DNA of 64,000 nt from Bicyclus anynana (GCF_947172395.1 NC_069094.1:12700292-12764291), one strand, 5' to 3'; positions 44,125-57,039 are shown, counted from the first letter of the stretch. Numbers and translations: made by a program. The notes: generated from the letters alone by a model not told the origin.

Positions 44125-44408
44125 GTATAGACCAGTGGTTATGTTCTCTGCTTTCGATTCGGAGGGTGTGGGTTTGAATTTGGTCCGGGGCACCTCCAAC
44201 TTTTCAGTTAAGTGCATTTTAAGAAATTAAATATCACGTGTCTCAAACAGTTAAGGAAAACATCGTGGGGAAACCTGCATGCCTAAGAATTTTCTCAATT
44301 CTTTATATGTGTGCCGTTTCGCATTGGGCCCGCGCGGTGGATATTGGCCTAAAACCCTCTTATTCTGAGTGGAGACTCGTGCCAAATATAGGTAGCTAAT
44401 GATGATTA
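44125..44408 (+). mobile_element. SINE family A (plus)
   Basis: Diverged copy in plus orientation: CGATTCGGAGGGTGTGGGTT, CACCTCCAACTTTTCAGTTA, ending TAGCTAATGATGATT. Confidence 0.82.
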
Positions 44409-45004
44409 ATATACAATAATAAGAAATATAGTAATAGTAGGCACGAGATACATAAAAATTGTAATAATGACAAGATGTAGCCCTTGTAAAACATTTTAGC
44501 AATTCTAAAACTGGCTAAACAGTTTCTAGAATCATTCTCGTTTCGCCTATTGAAAGGTCAATATCACAAAAATAAAACAAATTGATTTATTTATTTATTG
44601 GTTTTATTAAAATGGTAGGTAATTAACGATTACATTATTTTGACTACGTATAAATTATTAAATAGGATCCACATTATAAATCTTGATTGAATTTCGTTGA
44701 GTTATGGTCGAGACACAGGTGCTCGAAACTGGAATCTAATTGCCCGACAGCTTGTCTGGCGATTCACTATTTATTGCAATAAAATCAATAAAGGTCGATA
44801 ATACCTAACAACCAAAAACGGCAAGAATATATATATGTTACCGTTAAATTGTAAAATACGTTAGCTTATAATCTTACTCGTGATATTATAATCTGCCGTC
44901 ATATTGTGAACTGAAAATACTGATTACAATTTATTTTTCGGTTCAATATAATCTATCGGAAGTGAAACCTATATCTTTCACCGATAGAAAGTCTCGTTAT
45001 TTAT

Positions 45005-45218
45005 GTGCGTCGTTTTAAGGCGAAAGTAATTGTGTATGTAAGTGTGAATGTTTGTTCCTCCTTTGCGATTACTTAAGCGATTTGGCTGAAATTTGGAAAG
45101 CAAATAGACATTAATCTGGAAAAACACATAATTTTACACATCCCGGAAAAATTCATGGTTCCCGCGGGAATTGTGAAAAACTGAATTCCACGCAGACGAA
45201 GTCGCGGGCGTCCACTAG
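45005..45218 (+). mobile_element. Helitron-like repeat (plus)
   Basis: GGCGAAAGTAATTGTGTATG, GGCTGAAATTTGGAAAGCAA, ends GACGAAGTCGCGGGCGTCCACTAG|T; the 5' end is blurred. Confidence 0.65.
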
Positions 45219-45510
45219 TAGTGAATAAAGTTGTTTACAAAATGACACTGCAAGTGCCATTTCAGCACGTTGGCAAATTTATTTCTGTGTCAATCAACAT
45301 TCCCCATTCTTCTTGCGAGTATAAAGACATTGCTTTAGCCTCCTTGAGATGAAAATACTGCAGATTCCTGTGTGAGTGAATTTATTGGATATCTCGAGAC
45401 CGGCGTCGTTATTTGAGGATTCATTTATGTTTTTTCTAAAATAATTTTAAGTTAATTGTATATATATAACGATTTTTATTATATAATACAAAATATTGTT
45501 AGAAGAATTA

Positions 45511-45731
45511 GCTGGTTGGAGACTTCGGCTGTGGCTAGTTACCACCCTTCCGACAAATACGTACTTACCGCCAAGCGAATTAGCGTTCCGATACGATGAT
45601 GTAGAAACCGAAAGGGTTGTGGATTTTTCATTCTCCTCCCAACAAGTTAGCCCGCTTTCATCTTAGATTGCATCATCACTTACCATCAGGTGAGATTGCA
45701 CTCAAGGGTTAACTCGTAAAAAATAAAAAAA
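45511..45731 (+). mobile_element. SINE family B, 5'-truncated
   Basis: GCTGGTTGGAGACTTCGGCT to AAAAAATAAAAAAAAG; moderately diverged. Confidence 0.85.
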
Positions 45732-45995
45732 AGAATAAGCACATGATGTCATATTTCAACTAAATCTTTATCTCTATCTATTCCTCACGATTGTACATCG
45801 AGATCACTCCCGAAGCAATAATTTTCCGATATATGATGTTCCTCCATCGTAAGTATAATATATGATCCATGGCCATTCGAACGAAAATAATACAGCTTAT
45901 ACATAAAATCATCAAATGTGATGTTGCAATATAATTTAAATACGAGTAGGTATGTAGGGAATATAAGCAAAAACAACAGGAATCGCCAACAGAGG

Positions 45996-46169
45996 GCCTA
46001 GTGGCAGTTTGATACTGTTACTGTCACGTAACGTAAACGCGAATTTCTAAGGAATTGAAACAGTGCCATCTAGTGGCACTACTGCACAACTGTTTTTAAT
46101 TCCATATAAATTTGCGTTTACGTCAACGCGATAGTAACAGTAGGAAAATGTTGAAAACTCTCACTAGGC
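45996..46169. mobile_element. Palindromic MITE (GCCTAGTG ends), copy 1
   Basis: GCCTAGTGGCAGTTTGATAC...GTTGAAAACTCTCACTAGGC. The sequence is partly self-complementary throughout (AACGTAAACGCGAAT / TTTGCGTTTACGTCAACG), with a central GCCATCTAGTGGC. Confidence 0.74.
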
Positions 46170-47320
46170 ACACAGGAAACAAAAAGATGCGCTAGAACGT
46201 GACAATATGCCATTACTAAGTTTAACAGTAATAAATCTTCTTTTTTCAAATTGGTTAGTTAATATACAAACAGCGTTAATTGCGTCTCTCGTCTGTCTCG
46301 TATCTCATGACTTTTTTTTTATTTAATTAAACGCATTCAAAAATACCTACAGTACATCAAGTTCCTCATTAATAAGTTTATAATTTACTTCCGTGTCCAT
46401 TGTTGATGCATACGATGATAATTAAGGCTTAGCACAAACGTAGCAATTTTAATTGATGCAACTCGACTTTCCTAAATAGAAACTCTCGCAACGTTATTTG
46501 GACGCCGCTGCAACAAAAATCAAGTTCCTGTTGTACGGATTTGTTCTAAATAACATAAATTACTATAATAAATTATAATGTAATTATTGAAAAAAGAGCA
46601 CATTTTTATATAAATTTATAATAGTATTTTTTTACATCAGCACTTTGTACATCAGCATTGATACAATTTAAAAATAAAGTTAATAAACAAATGAGAAATA
46701 AAAATAGATATGGTCCTGGATTATCATGGAAATATTGTATTTAAAGTTCAATCCTCTATCAAATCGTTGTCGAAATAAGATTTTTTGTGTCAAAATATTT
46801 TTTTAAAATATGAAATTTGCCATCTATCGAGTTTAATATTATGTAACCTACATTCTACTCCTTATAACAGTAACAAGTTATATTTATTAAATACATATAC
46901 CTATTTAAATAGTATGTGTAACGCCACAAACTGTTAGTCGCAGGTAGTCGAAACGATTAGTATACCTCGTAGCTACGTTAGCAGTAACCCTTAGTCTCAG
47001 AATTTCTTACTTGGCAGTATTTGTGTGAAAGGTCAGGGTGGTCCAAACTACGAAGCAATTAAAGGTTAATTTTCAACGATAGCCATCAGTGAAGCGGTTA
47101 CTTATACTTTAATCTTTTAGAAACATCGTGTAAACAAGTATCAATGAATATCTTCTAGGAAAAGAGGAAGGTTAAAACGAACGGCGTCAGAAGGTCCTAT
47201 CGGAAGTGCTAAGGATACATTCTACAACGGATGCTCCATCGATATAAAATGAGTTTTATTTTAAGTTTTTATTTGATCTAGCTCGAAGAGATTTTTTTTC
47301 TGATTGTGTAAGTGCCGTAG
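46170..47320. other. Intergenic region, nothing recognised
   Basis: AT-rich, no long open frame, no repeat assigned. Confidence 0.6.
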
Positions 47321-47324
47321 GCTC

Positions 47325-47512
47325 CTATAGTTTTTAAAATTTTCGTCTGTCTTTCAGTTTGTTTGTCTGGGCTGATCTCTGGAACGGCTGAACCAATTTT
47401 ACTGAAATTTTCATTGGATCAATATTCAATATTCAAATATACGTTTATAACATGTATATGTATATAAAAACTGATTTTCATGTACGAAGTAGCGGGCGTC
47501 CGCAGCTAAAAT
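47325..47512 (+). mobile_element. Helitron-like repeat, degraded (plus)
   Basis: TTCGTCTGTCTTTCAGTTTG, GGAACGGCTGAACCAATTTT, end GTAGCGGGCGTCCGCAGCTA. Confidence 0.5.
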
Positions 47513-47850
47513 TCGTACAATGGCGTTGTCGAAAACCGCTTTTAACTATAATAATTATAAAAGATTTTTGGAAAATTCTAAATAAAGAGAATCTCCGTGA
47601 AAATAACAGACGATAATTTTTAGCAAACCTTGACACCAAGGGCTTGGTAAGCAAAAACTTGACGCAACCTACCTATACCTACTCGTATCAACCGTTTTGG
47701 CATATCGTCAAGTAGGTATAAAAAAGGTAAAACATGCGGTTTCCTCAAAGGACCTTTATTGGCTGTAATTATATCGTAGCGATGCTCACAACTTATTCCG
47801 AAAATTTGGTACCGACTTATATGTCTGATCCGAAATATATCTGACGAACA

Positions 47851-48200
47851 TTCTGGCGCAGTTGGTGGTGCCGTACTGGTAGTGATGAGGTCCTGGGTTC
47901 AATTTCCAGCACAGATCAGCTAAGGTTAAAAAACGGGATTTAATATTTTCTAAATTGGCTTAGGTCTGGTCTGGTCGGGTCTGGTCTGAGGGCCTAGTGG
48001 CAGTTTGATACTGTGACGATCGCGTTAACGTATGCTTGAATTTCTAAAGAATCGAAACAGCGCCATCTAGTGGCACTAATGCACTACTGTTTCAATTACA
48101 TATAAATTCGCGTTTACGTTAACGCGATAGTAACAGTATGAAACATTGAAAACTCACACTAGGCACCATGGTTTGGCTTTGGCCATGTCTAGTCACACAC
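47851..48200 (+). mobile_element. SINE family B-like copy split by a MITE
   Basis: tRNA-like head (TCTGGCGCAGTTGGTGG, GTCCTGGGTTCAATTTCC) and a (GGTCT) stretch up to 47991; a palindromic MITE occupies 47992-48164; then GTTTGGCTTTGGCCATGTCT resumes SINE-like sequence. The MITE is the younger insertion. Confidence 0.65.
47992..48164. mobile_element. Palindromic MITE (GCCTAGTG ends), copy 2
   Basis: Same element as 45996-46169, ~90% alike by eye, inserted in a SINE B-like sequence. Confidence 0.74.
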
Positions 48201-48216
48201 ATAAATAACGCTTACT

Positions 48217-48558
48217 TTTTTTTATTCTATGACAAGTTCGCCCTTGACGGCGATCTCACCTGAGCAGACTTACATGGAAGAGGTTACAAGACGGAGGTCC
48301 TGGGTTCGATCACCGGCTGGGCCGATTGAGGATTTCTTAATTGGTCCAGGTTTGGCTGGTGGGAGGCTTCGGCTGTGGCTAGTTACCACCCTACAGACAA
48401 ATACGTACCGCCAAGCGATTTAGCGTTCCTGTACGATGTCGTGTAGAAACCGAAAAGGGTGTGGATTTTCATAATCCTCCTAACAAGTTAGACCGCTTCC
48501 ATCTTAGATTTCATCATCACTTACCATCAGGTGAGCTTATAAAGAATAAAAAAAAATA
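48217..48558 (+). mobile_element. SINE family B, with an inverted tail fragment at its left
   Basis: 48217-48262 is the SINE B tail in minus orientation (GACAAGTTCGCCCTTGACGG, ATCTCACCTGA). From ~48265 a plus-strand copy follows (AGACGGAGGTCCTGGGTTCG...). This gives a small head-to-tail inversion. Confidence 0.8.
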
Positions 48559-48587
48559 ACTACAAGTTTATTCATGATTTATTAAGA

Positions 48588-48672
48588 AAACCTCAACCGA
48601 CCCAGCCGGGGATCGAACCAAGGATCTCCGTCTTGTAAATGCACTGCCTATACAACTACGTCATGGAGGCCT
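48588..48672 (-). mobile_element. SINE family B, tRNA-like head fragment (minus)
   Basis: GCCGGGGATCGAACCAAGGA...GTCATGGAGGCC, the 5' tRNA-related portion only. Confidence 0.78.
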
Positions 48673-48929
48673 ACTCATAAGTAAGCGTGAAGCTTTTTAC
48701 GTCGCGATGGTGGTCTTCTCATTTGGTGTGGGTCTGAATTTATCGGCGTAAAATATTGACGACAGTTCAATAATTAATGAGTAGTAATCGTTTAATTAAA
48801 CTGAGTGTGAGTTTTAATTAACCGCCACCCGTATGAAAATCCCTACACTAATAAATCATTTGTCTGATACAACTACTGGACAGTGAACAACTGTGCAATC
48901 ATTTACTTTACTGAAGTTTTAATAATTTG

Positions 48930-49056
48930 TCTATACTAATATTATAAAGAGGTAAAGGTTGTGGTAATCTGTGGATCTACGGAACCGATTTTAAAAATTC
49001 TTTAACCACGTTATCGCACTGGAACGGGAACTATGCTATTGAAACTGCTGGGCTAG
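48930..49056 (+). mobile_element. Helitron-like repeat, short (plus)
   Basis: TCTATACTAATATTATAAAG to GAAACTGCTGGGCTAG|T; internal deletion. Confidence 0.65.
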
Positions 49057-49639
49057 TAATGAAAGGCTAGTTAAAACTTTTTTAAATGGTCTTCAATTGA
49101 TCATTATCTTTCTACGAGATTGAAAAAAAATCAAATTTGTTTGAGACGATATTACATGAAAATTTTAACTTTTAAATTTTTATTTGACAATACGATCCAA
49201 AACGCAGTTGGCCTTGATAGTCATTTGTTTTATGACGTCATGTTAACAAATCCTTTACAAAACTTTTGATTAGTTTGACTTTTAGTACATCAAGTAACAG
49301 TGTGACGTCACAAAATGGACGACAGCGTTGACGTTTGGAAAATTTAAAAAAAATGATTTTTAAATTAAGTTTTATACGAAATCCTTAACTTTTATTAATT
49401 AATATCGATATATTTCGGATCCTTATTCCATGTACTACACGAAATCAATATTTTTTGTATATTAAATTTGATATGAGTCAACTACCCTAATCATGTACGT
49501 CCGATCAAATTACATTAAAAAAACTTCACTTCAATTCTGAATGGAGTGAAATTCAAAAACTAATATTTTTGGGCAATCCACGACCGTGGTCAATACATAC
49601 CGGTATATTGCTAGTGCAAGACCTTCGTTAATTTTAAGC

Positions 49640-49900
49640 TTCATCACCATCATTATCAGCCGATGGACGTCCACTGCTGGACATAGGCCTCTTGCATGGA
49701 CTTCCAAGCACAACGGTCTCGAGCCGCCAGCTTCCAGCGGCTCCCTGCGCTTTGCGATTCGACCAACACCGTGCTTTCCGGTGCGGGGTCACCATTCCAA
49801 CACCTTGGGACCCCAACGTTCATCGGCTTTTCGAACTTTAAAGCTTGCCCATTGCTACTGTAGCGACTCGTTGAGCTATGTCAGTGAATTGGATCGTCTG
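49640..49900 (-). mobile_element. RTE-like retroposon stump (minus)
   Basis: CATCACCATCATTATCAGCC tail, CGATGGACGTCCACTGCTGG, ATTCCAACACCTTGGGACCC. Same family. Confidence 0.83.
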
Positions 49901-50329
49901 CTTCATTAATTGTAAGAAATAAAGAGTTTGAAAAATGTGGTACTTACATTTAGAAAAATGTGTACAGTATCCGTTTAATAAACTATTTATGGCTATTCTA
50001 CGGATCATAAGACAAAAAATAGATGCATACCTAATCATTACAACATGTCTTCATTATTAAACGATTAGCAAGTAATAAAATAATGCTTAAGATTTAAAAT
50101 TATCATCTTGTATTGTTGTTTGAGCGGCACTTCAAAGATAATATCAATGCCGCAATCTTTGAACTTCAGTGATTCATTGAGATGCGTTCACACTAGTGCG
50201 AAGGTAAAAAGAGGTGCAAAAATAAACCAATATACTAAACATAGTGTACACTGTACATCGCCGTCCATACAAAGTTTTGCCCAGTACTGACCACGCTGGG
50301 CATGCGGGTTGGTCAGCGCAGAGCTAGAT

Positions 50330-50505
50330 TATTTACGCCTTGTCGCTGCTGCCCGACACCGGCCTGAAATATTTCATACCTGGATATACCGCCATTCCTC
50401 AGTGCCTGAAGACGAAAGTCTTCGAACAGTGCGTGTTGCCAGTGATGTGAACCTATGGTTCCGCGACTTGGTCGCTAACTATGGGCCTCATGATGATGAC
50501 ATTGT
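50330..50505 (+). mobile_element. Fragment of reverse transcriptase coding region (plus)
   Basis: In one frame it reads ...CLKTKVFEQCVLPVM then a stop and TYGSATWSLTMGLM, the C-terminal RT region of the same RTE-like family as the stump at 50679. A 113-codon open frame (50309-50650) covers it in another frame and should not be taken as a gene. The two fragments face opposite ways. Confidence 0.7.
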
Positions 50506-50678
50506 ACATGCCAGCCCGTTTACTAGCTCAGACTGGAGGTCAAATAATTGCAGCGAGGAGTGCGATATTCCTATCAATGGTAAAATAAATATCAATGATT
50601 TCCCTGAAACTGAAGCTATTTACTTAAAGTTTGGGACTTTGGATACATAGAAACTAAAATACAATAAATATAGAGGGT

Positions 50679-51015
50679 CATCATCATCATTATCAGCCAA
50701 TAGACGTCCACAGCTGGACATAGGCCTCTTGCACGGACTTCCAAACAACACGGTCTCGAGCCGCCAGCATCCAGCGTCTACCTGCAACCCGCTTAATGTC
50801 TTCAGTCCACCTAGAGGGGAGTCGACCAACACTGCGCTTTTCGTTGCGGGGTCGCTAGACCCCAACGTCCATCGGCTCTTCGAACTATGTGGCCTGCCCA
50901 TTGTCACTTTAGCTTCGTGACATTGGTTGGTGACATTTGGTTCATCTGCGAATCTCCTCATTTCTGATTCGATCACGCAGAGGAACTACAAGCATAGCTC
51001 GCTCCATTGCCAACG
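50679..51015 (-). mobile_element. RTE-like retroposon stump (minus)
   Basis: CATCATCATCATTATCAGCC to GATTCGATCACGCAGAGGAA and GCATAGCTCGCTCCATTGCC (minus-strand AMERAML-like motif). Same family, slightly longer 5'. Confidence 0.84.
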
Positions 51016-51762
51016 AGGATATGGGTTTTAAAATCGCGATTTTTAAATTTTTTAGTAAATCAAAGATAGGAAGCTATTGTGAAAGATTTAATCTTGATCT
51101 TCAACTGTTTGTCTTTAGGCAGTAATATTGAACTGTTGTAATGTTTTCCTTTTCGTATTTGAAACAAATCAAAAATAACACTTAATAAAAACAGGATAAT
51201 AAAACCAGCCTTTGTTAACTGCCTCCGCCCTTGTTTGTCTGCGTAAGTTTAATTGTTTTTCATCGAAACACTATAAAATCTATTTATAGCCAATTAAAAC
51301 ACGCAAAATTATGTTTCACGTGAACAAACATCGTAAAACTTCCAAATAAAGTTTGTACTAAAATTGTTTAATGGAATATTTTGGCGAATAAAAACTTCTT
51401 AGCAGATTAACATCCTTTATGATTGTATAATACAAAAACTTTCAATATCTCAATCAGGAAGAGACCAGCAAAACACTAGCTAGTGTAATAAATCTGTCAC
51501 TCAACATATATTTGAGATCTTAATCGTAATAAGCTAATAAAAAGCTAATTAATTATTGCGAAAAAATCACCTCGAGTTTATATTTCAATGGAGCGAGATT
51601 GTCTACACTTCTTACGTGAGTCAAAAGAAGGATGCATTTTAGTATCGGTTCAGAAACTTTACTAAACCGCGCCTTCGTAGAATAGTATCTAAGAACTAGA
51701 ATGGGACTTACCTTCCGAACTGGTGGTAGTCTTTACAAATAGTCCAACTTAGCGTCTCAAAC

Positions 51763-52021
51763 TAGTCCACCACGCTGGCCCAATGCGGATTGGCAGACTT
51801 CACACACGCAGAGAATTAAGATAATTCTCTGGTATGCAGGTTTCCTCACGATGTTTTCCTTCACCGATTGAGACACGTGATATTTAATTTCTTAAAATGC
51901 ACACAAATGAAAAGTTGGAGATGCATGCCCTGGACCGGATTCGAACCCACACCCTCCGGAATCGGAGGCAGAGGTCATATCCACTGGGCTATCACAGCTC
52001 TCACTGGGCTATCACAGCTCT
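51763..52021 (-). mobile_element. SINE family A, truncated, with a duplicated terminal 20-mer
   Basis: It begins inside the element (TAGTCCACCACGCTGGCCCA) and runs to the tRNA-like head. The last 20 bp, CACTGGGCTATCACAGCTCT, occur twice in tandem (51982-52021), a short local duplication of the SINE 5' end. Confidence 0.85.
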
Positions 52022-52195
52022 CGTGGTTACTTTACGTGCATAAATTAATTATTTTTTGTTTTGTACAAGAGATTTATGGATTTTTGTATCACTGTTCTGG
52101 CGAAATATTCTATGCCTATTTTGTTATTTACTCCTGTACCTACTATGTTATGTTTATGTATCAGGTCAGGTTAGGAGGTGCAGACATAACTGGTT

Positions 52196-52330
52196 TTAAC
52201 CGACTTCAAAAAAGGAGGAGGTTCTCAATTCGACGCGTTTTTTTTTAATGTTTGTTACCTATAACTTCGTCATTTGTCAACCAATTTCGAAAATTCTTTT
52301 TTTGTTTAAAGTTTAAAGAGTAAACTTCTA
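52196..52330 (+). mobile_element. AACCGACTTCAAAA-ended element, 5' part
   Basis: TTTTAACCGACTTCAAAAAA, GGAGGAGGTTCTCAATTCGA; the rest is degraded. Confidence 0.58.
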
Positions 52331-52630
52331 AGTCCCATTTCCATTTTACGAAAATGGGTTTAGTACTTTTGTGTTTAAATCAAAATAACTATAAACGTAT
52401 TTGAAGTTGGTACCATTTTTATTTAAAAAAGATTATTATTATTCTTTTTCTTATTTGTAGGGTGTTGTTTGTTATTGTAGAAAGTATTATGGCAAAGTTT
52501 TCTGAAAGATCCTTACAAAAGAGTTAAGTTAGAGATTTTGGTTTTAGTTATTCCCATAGAACATGAAAAACGTTACTTTAGTAACTAGGTTCATTGCAAT
52601 AAATGAAGTCATAGATCACAGAAACATACA

Positions 52631-52845
52631 CTAGCGGACGCCTGCGACTTCGACTGTGTGGAATGCAGTTTTTCACAAATCCCGCGGGAATCATGGATTT
52701 TTCGGGATGAAAAGTAGCCTATATCTTAATCCACAGTAAAATCTATTTCCATTCCAAATTTCAGCGAAATCGCTTCAGTAGCCGCAACGTAAAGAAGGAA
52801 CAAACATACACACTTACACACGAACTTTCGCCTTTATAGTACAGA
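52631..52845 (-). mobile_element. Helitron-like repeat (minus)
   Basis: A|CTAGCGGACGCCTGCGACTT...CCCGCGGGAATCATGG...TTTATAGTACAGA. Confidence 0.7.
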
Positions 52846-52849
52846 TGTG

Positions 52850-55010
52850 ATACACCATTGTATTTACCTACAGCTTCGATTGATAGGTACATAAGCGAAG
52901 TCACAGGCGTCTGTTAATTTAATATTAAGTGCCCCATCTTGACCTATCGACATATTTGGCGAATTTTCAACTTTTTGCCGTGAACACAAAAAATGCCTGT
53001 TTGTGGTTTTTTTAAACTTAAGATCTGATGATAACGTTCTCTTGTTTTTGTGTACCCTTAAGTTTTAACCTATTTACATCCGCATTTATAATATTTGTAC
53101 TGACGATGATCTATGATATAGGGTTTAAGGATCAATTGCGATTTATAAGATAACAATACAAATCAACAATTTTTTGCCCAAATTCTTGAGAAATAACTAA
53201 TGAGTATTGTTTACGATCTATATCTTTTTGTTATTACCAATCAATCCAACCGTTTATTCACCCTAGATATTGAAGATAGATATAAATATTTATGTTTGGG
53301 GAATGCCCAACCCCAGCCCAGCCCTACCTTAACCGCCCGACAGTTTACTTATGTCTAAAAAATTCTTTATAAAAAAAAGTTTGCTACAACGTTTTACGAC
53401 ATTTTTAAGTCATCTTTAATTTGTCTAGAACGGGCACCATACAGCCTGAGTATAACGATATTTTTAAAGACTTGTGAGTTTGTTCATTTTCTTGTTTGTT
53501 AAGCTTGTTGGTAACAGAAAAAAATAATATAGCTTCAAATGTTAATTCACTGTTACACCGGCGGATATTTTAACACAACTATCCATTCGCTGCCCGCGAG
53601 TATTTTATCGGTGAGCCCGTCTGCGTTGAAGAAGCCGACAGTCAGGGAATGCGGTTTTAATCTACCATTGTTGTAAGCCATTTAAAAAATCTTTATATTC
53701 CTCTATCGCGCGGAGCATGATACTGTGCTCGCCTATTGCTCTTAGTATTATTAGCTCACGTAACGGATACGATGGGCGACCGGTCGTCCATTTAGGAGTC
53801 AAATGGCTAGTGGAAAAAAATATAGGTACATTTCTTCTAGAAACATATTATACATCATACTATATCTCCATATACTTTTATACGGGGATATACCTACCTG
53901 GTGGGCATTCCCCTTTATCTTTACAATAATAAAAGATTAGAAAACAATTGTCTATAATTTGAACAAAAATCAAATTGTGGCTGTTAAGTTGTATAACTAT
54001 TGATTAAACAGTAAAAAAAAAACATCTGGTTTGCAACTACTCTTGATAAACTACCCTCCTCCCAACTTGTATCAATAACGAGGTTGTTAATTTAGATGAA
54101 GCTACTCACGAAAAATTAACTTGATAGTAATCAATTGTAAAAAAATGTTCTACGTATCCCGGACCATACCTATTTGTTTACATAGCAACTTAAGTAGTTA
54201 TTGTATACAAAACCTACCTACATAATGCTTTTTTAATTACAATTATATATTTTTTTGTTCATCTGCTATTATTTTAAGCGTTTGGTAAATCACGATGTTC
54301 AATTTGAATTATCAAAGTTGCGTATTAATAGATAAGGTAGGTACATTTTTTGCATAAAATAGTCTATTGCGGAAATAGTTAATCCTGCGTAGTCATTTAT
54401 CATATCAACTGGACGGATCGATTTGTATACTCACTATTATGGTTAAAAAAAGTCAAGTGGGACTCGAATCGCACACTGAGGGTTCCGCACAAAACATACC
54501 TATGTAGGTACGTACCTATACTTCGTTCATGCGTATTCGGTATATTTTGGTGGATTTTATTCTATGAAAGTGAGTAAGTTAGTGAGTAACTCAGCTCAAG
54601 ATAACAAAATGCCAGAGGATCAATTTCATAAAAAGCATGTCATACCAGATTATAAAGCGAAATTAGAAACCATCGATTTAAAGAATTTATTTAACGGCAC
54701 CTAATAATCACAAAAACCTTAGTTTAAAAAAAAAGTAGAGTTGATCTATCGGAAAGTCTTAATATAACTGTAGAGTACCTATCGAGTGATATTTTATACT
54801 TGAGATAGGCATTAGCGCATCAAAACTGAGGCGGACAAAATGTGGAAAATTTACTTAATTTCATTTAGTCGCTTATTAAACAACGAACGTTATTTAAACA
54901 AATAATACCTAATATCGTCTACAATGTCGAGTTGTGTATTTAGGAAGTGTAAATACATAAACAAATAATGGAATTAAAGACAAAATTGTGCATGTGTGCG
55001 CTCAGTGGTG
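52850..55010. other. Intergenic region, nothing recognised
   Basis: About 2.2 kb of AT-rich DNA. The longest frame (53717-53929) is Ile/Tyr-rich and shows no family pattern. Confidence 0.6.
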
Positions 55011-55346
55011 TTTTTTTTTTTATTATTATTCTGTACAAGTTAGCCCTTGACGACTACAATCTCACCTGATGGTAAGTGATGATGCAGTCTAAGATGGAAG
55101 CGGGCTAACTTGTTAGGAGGAGGATGAAAATCCACACTCCTTTCGGTTTCTACACGACATCGTACCGGAACGCTAAATCGCTTGGCAATACGTCTTTGTC
55201 GGTAGGGTGGTAACTAGTCACGGCCGAAGCCTCCCACCAGCCAGACCTGGACAAATTAAGAAAACCTCAATCAGCCCAGCCGGGGATCGAACCCAGGACC
55301 TCCGTCTTGTAAGTCCACTGCGCATACCACTGCACCACGGAGGCCG
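55011..55346 (-). mobile_element. SINE family B, full-length (minus)
   Basis: T-rich tail, CTGTACAAGTTAGCCCTTGA to CACTGCACCACGGAGGCC. Well preserved with an intact B box complement (GGGGATCGAACCCAGG). Confidence 0.9.
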
Positions 55347-56190
55347 TCAAATGTAACTAAATCGGATCACTTTTTGCGGTGATTTTGTAGGGACGTAACC
55401 TATCTATAGTATAAAATTATCATTGAGAGTATCAGTTTTCATAGCTCTTCCTTATTCACCTGTTTAGTTCCCAAAGATATATAGATGACAATAAAGCTAT
55501 TCAAATACATAATAATAAAACCCAAAAATATTCAGCGGGCCTGCCTTTAAATGAACGTAAATTGCTATTTTATATCTCAAAATACTTCATTGCGTACTAT
55601 TGATCTAATAATAGAATTAATGGATATTATTAGAAAATGATCATATTATGTGAAGCCAGTTGATGTTATAGGCCCGGCCTGCCTACGTGTACATTAATAA
55701 ACAGAACCAACCACGCTATATGGGTTCGTAGATAAGATTTTATTGTTAAAATTTGACAATATATTTATTATTCTTATAAAATATATGACTCAGATCCACT
55801 GACATCATTTACTGTTTTACAATCTCGTTCAAAAGATATAGAATGTGTCCATATAAACTGTTAAAAAGCTAATGAATTATATATACTGCGCTTGAACTAT
55901 TGACCTAGGCACGGCTATAGTAAAGCTCACTAACAACAGAAAGATATAATATCCAATGCTATTAACTAAAATCATTGAAATATTACCCATACCAAGAGAA
56001 GCTTTTTGCGAGAAAGCTGCGTATCCGTATGTTCGAGTTTAGTATTAGTTTAGTATTACTTTTTTTTATTAATATTTCGGTTTGTTGAACATTGTTACAA
56101 ATGAAAAAGTAAATCTATAATGCAAATAAGTAAGAGTAATTATGTTGACATCGGTTAATCGGTTATCGGTTGTTAAGTGCCTACTCAGTC
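55347..56190. other. Intergenic region, nothing recognised
   Basis: AT-rich. The near-palindromic ATCGGTTAATCGGTTATCGGTT lies at ~56150. Confidence 0.55.
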
Positions 56191-56196
56191 TAACAT

Positions 56197-56545
56197 CCTA
56201 CTAATATTATAAACGCGAAAGTTTGTATGGATGTTTGGATGTACGTTTGTTACTCTTTAACGCCGCTACTACTGAAGAGATTTAGCTGAAATTTGGAATG
56301 AGAATAGATTTTTCTCTGGATTAACACATTTTTATCCCGAAAAATCCATGGTCTCTTGAGATTTTCGAAAACTGATGATTTTGTTGATATGAATGTTTGT
56401 TAATCTTTCACGCCTCGACTACTGAACCGAATTAGCTGAAATTTGGTATTGAGATATATTATAGCCTGGATTAACATATAGGCTACTTTTTATCCCGGAA
56501 AAATACATTTAATTTTTCAAAAATCTATCCCTAATATTAGTATAG
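56197..56545 (+). mobile_element. Helitron-like repeat, internally duplicated (plus)
   Basis: TCCTACTAATATTATAAACG; two successive GAAATTTGGAAT/GAAATTTGGTAT blocks at ~56290 and ~56440 suggest a tandem internal duplication; it ends in an inverted TAATATTAGTATAG. Confidence 0.6.
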
Positions 56546-56712
56546 CTTTCTCAACATTAGCACTTGTAGTGTAAACAGATCCTTAGATATGGCATCAAAA
56601 CCAAAATAGAGAATGAGTAATTCCTTTAATTTATTCGAAAGGGTGTATAATTTGTATAAGTGAATCACCTCACACTCCCTTTTATATCGGAAGATAAAAG
56701 ATTGACGTAGTA

Positions 56713-57039
56713 ATCATAATCATCATCATCATCATTATCAATCCATATTTGGCTTACTGCTGAGCTCGAGTCTCCTCTCAGAATGAGAAGGGTTAGGCCA
56801 ATCATCCACCACGCTGGCCCAATGCGTATTCGCAGACTTCATACACGCAGAGAATTCAGAAAATTCTCTGGTATGCAGGTTTCCTCACGATGATTTTTAT
56901 TCACCTTTTGAGACACGTGATATTTAATTTCTTAAAATGCACACAACTGAAAAGCTAAAGGTGCATGTCCCAGACCGGATTCGAGCCCACACCAATCGAA
57001 ATCGGAGGCAGAGGTCATAACTACTAGACTATCACGGCT
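56713..57039 (-). mobile_element. SINE family A (minus), in a duplicated block
   Basis: Full-length copy. Its left flank (CCCTTTTATATCGGAAGATA) is repeated beside the next copy at 57448, so SINE plus flank appears duplicated. Confidence 0.85.

Noticed and set aside
50309..50650. 113-codon open frame resembling an ordinary protein gene
   Set aside because: Its middle overlaps a reverse-transcriptase tail readable in another frame (VFEQCVLPVM...TYGSATWSL), so most of it is a shadow of a retrotransposon fragment. The last ~45 residues remain unexplained, with no family match.
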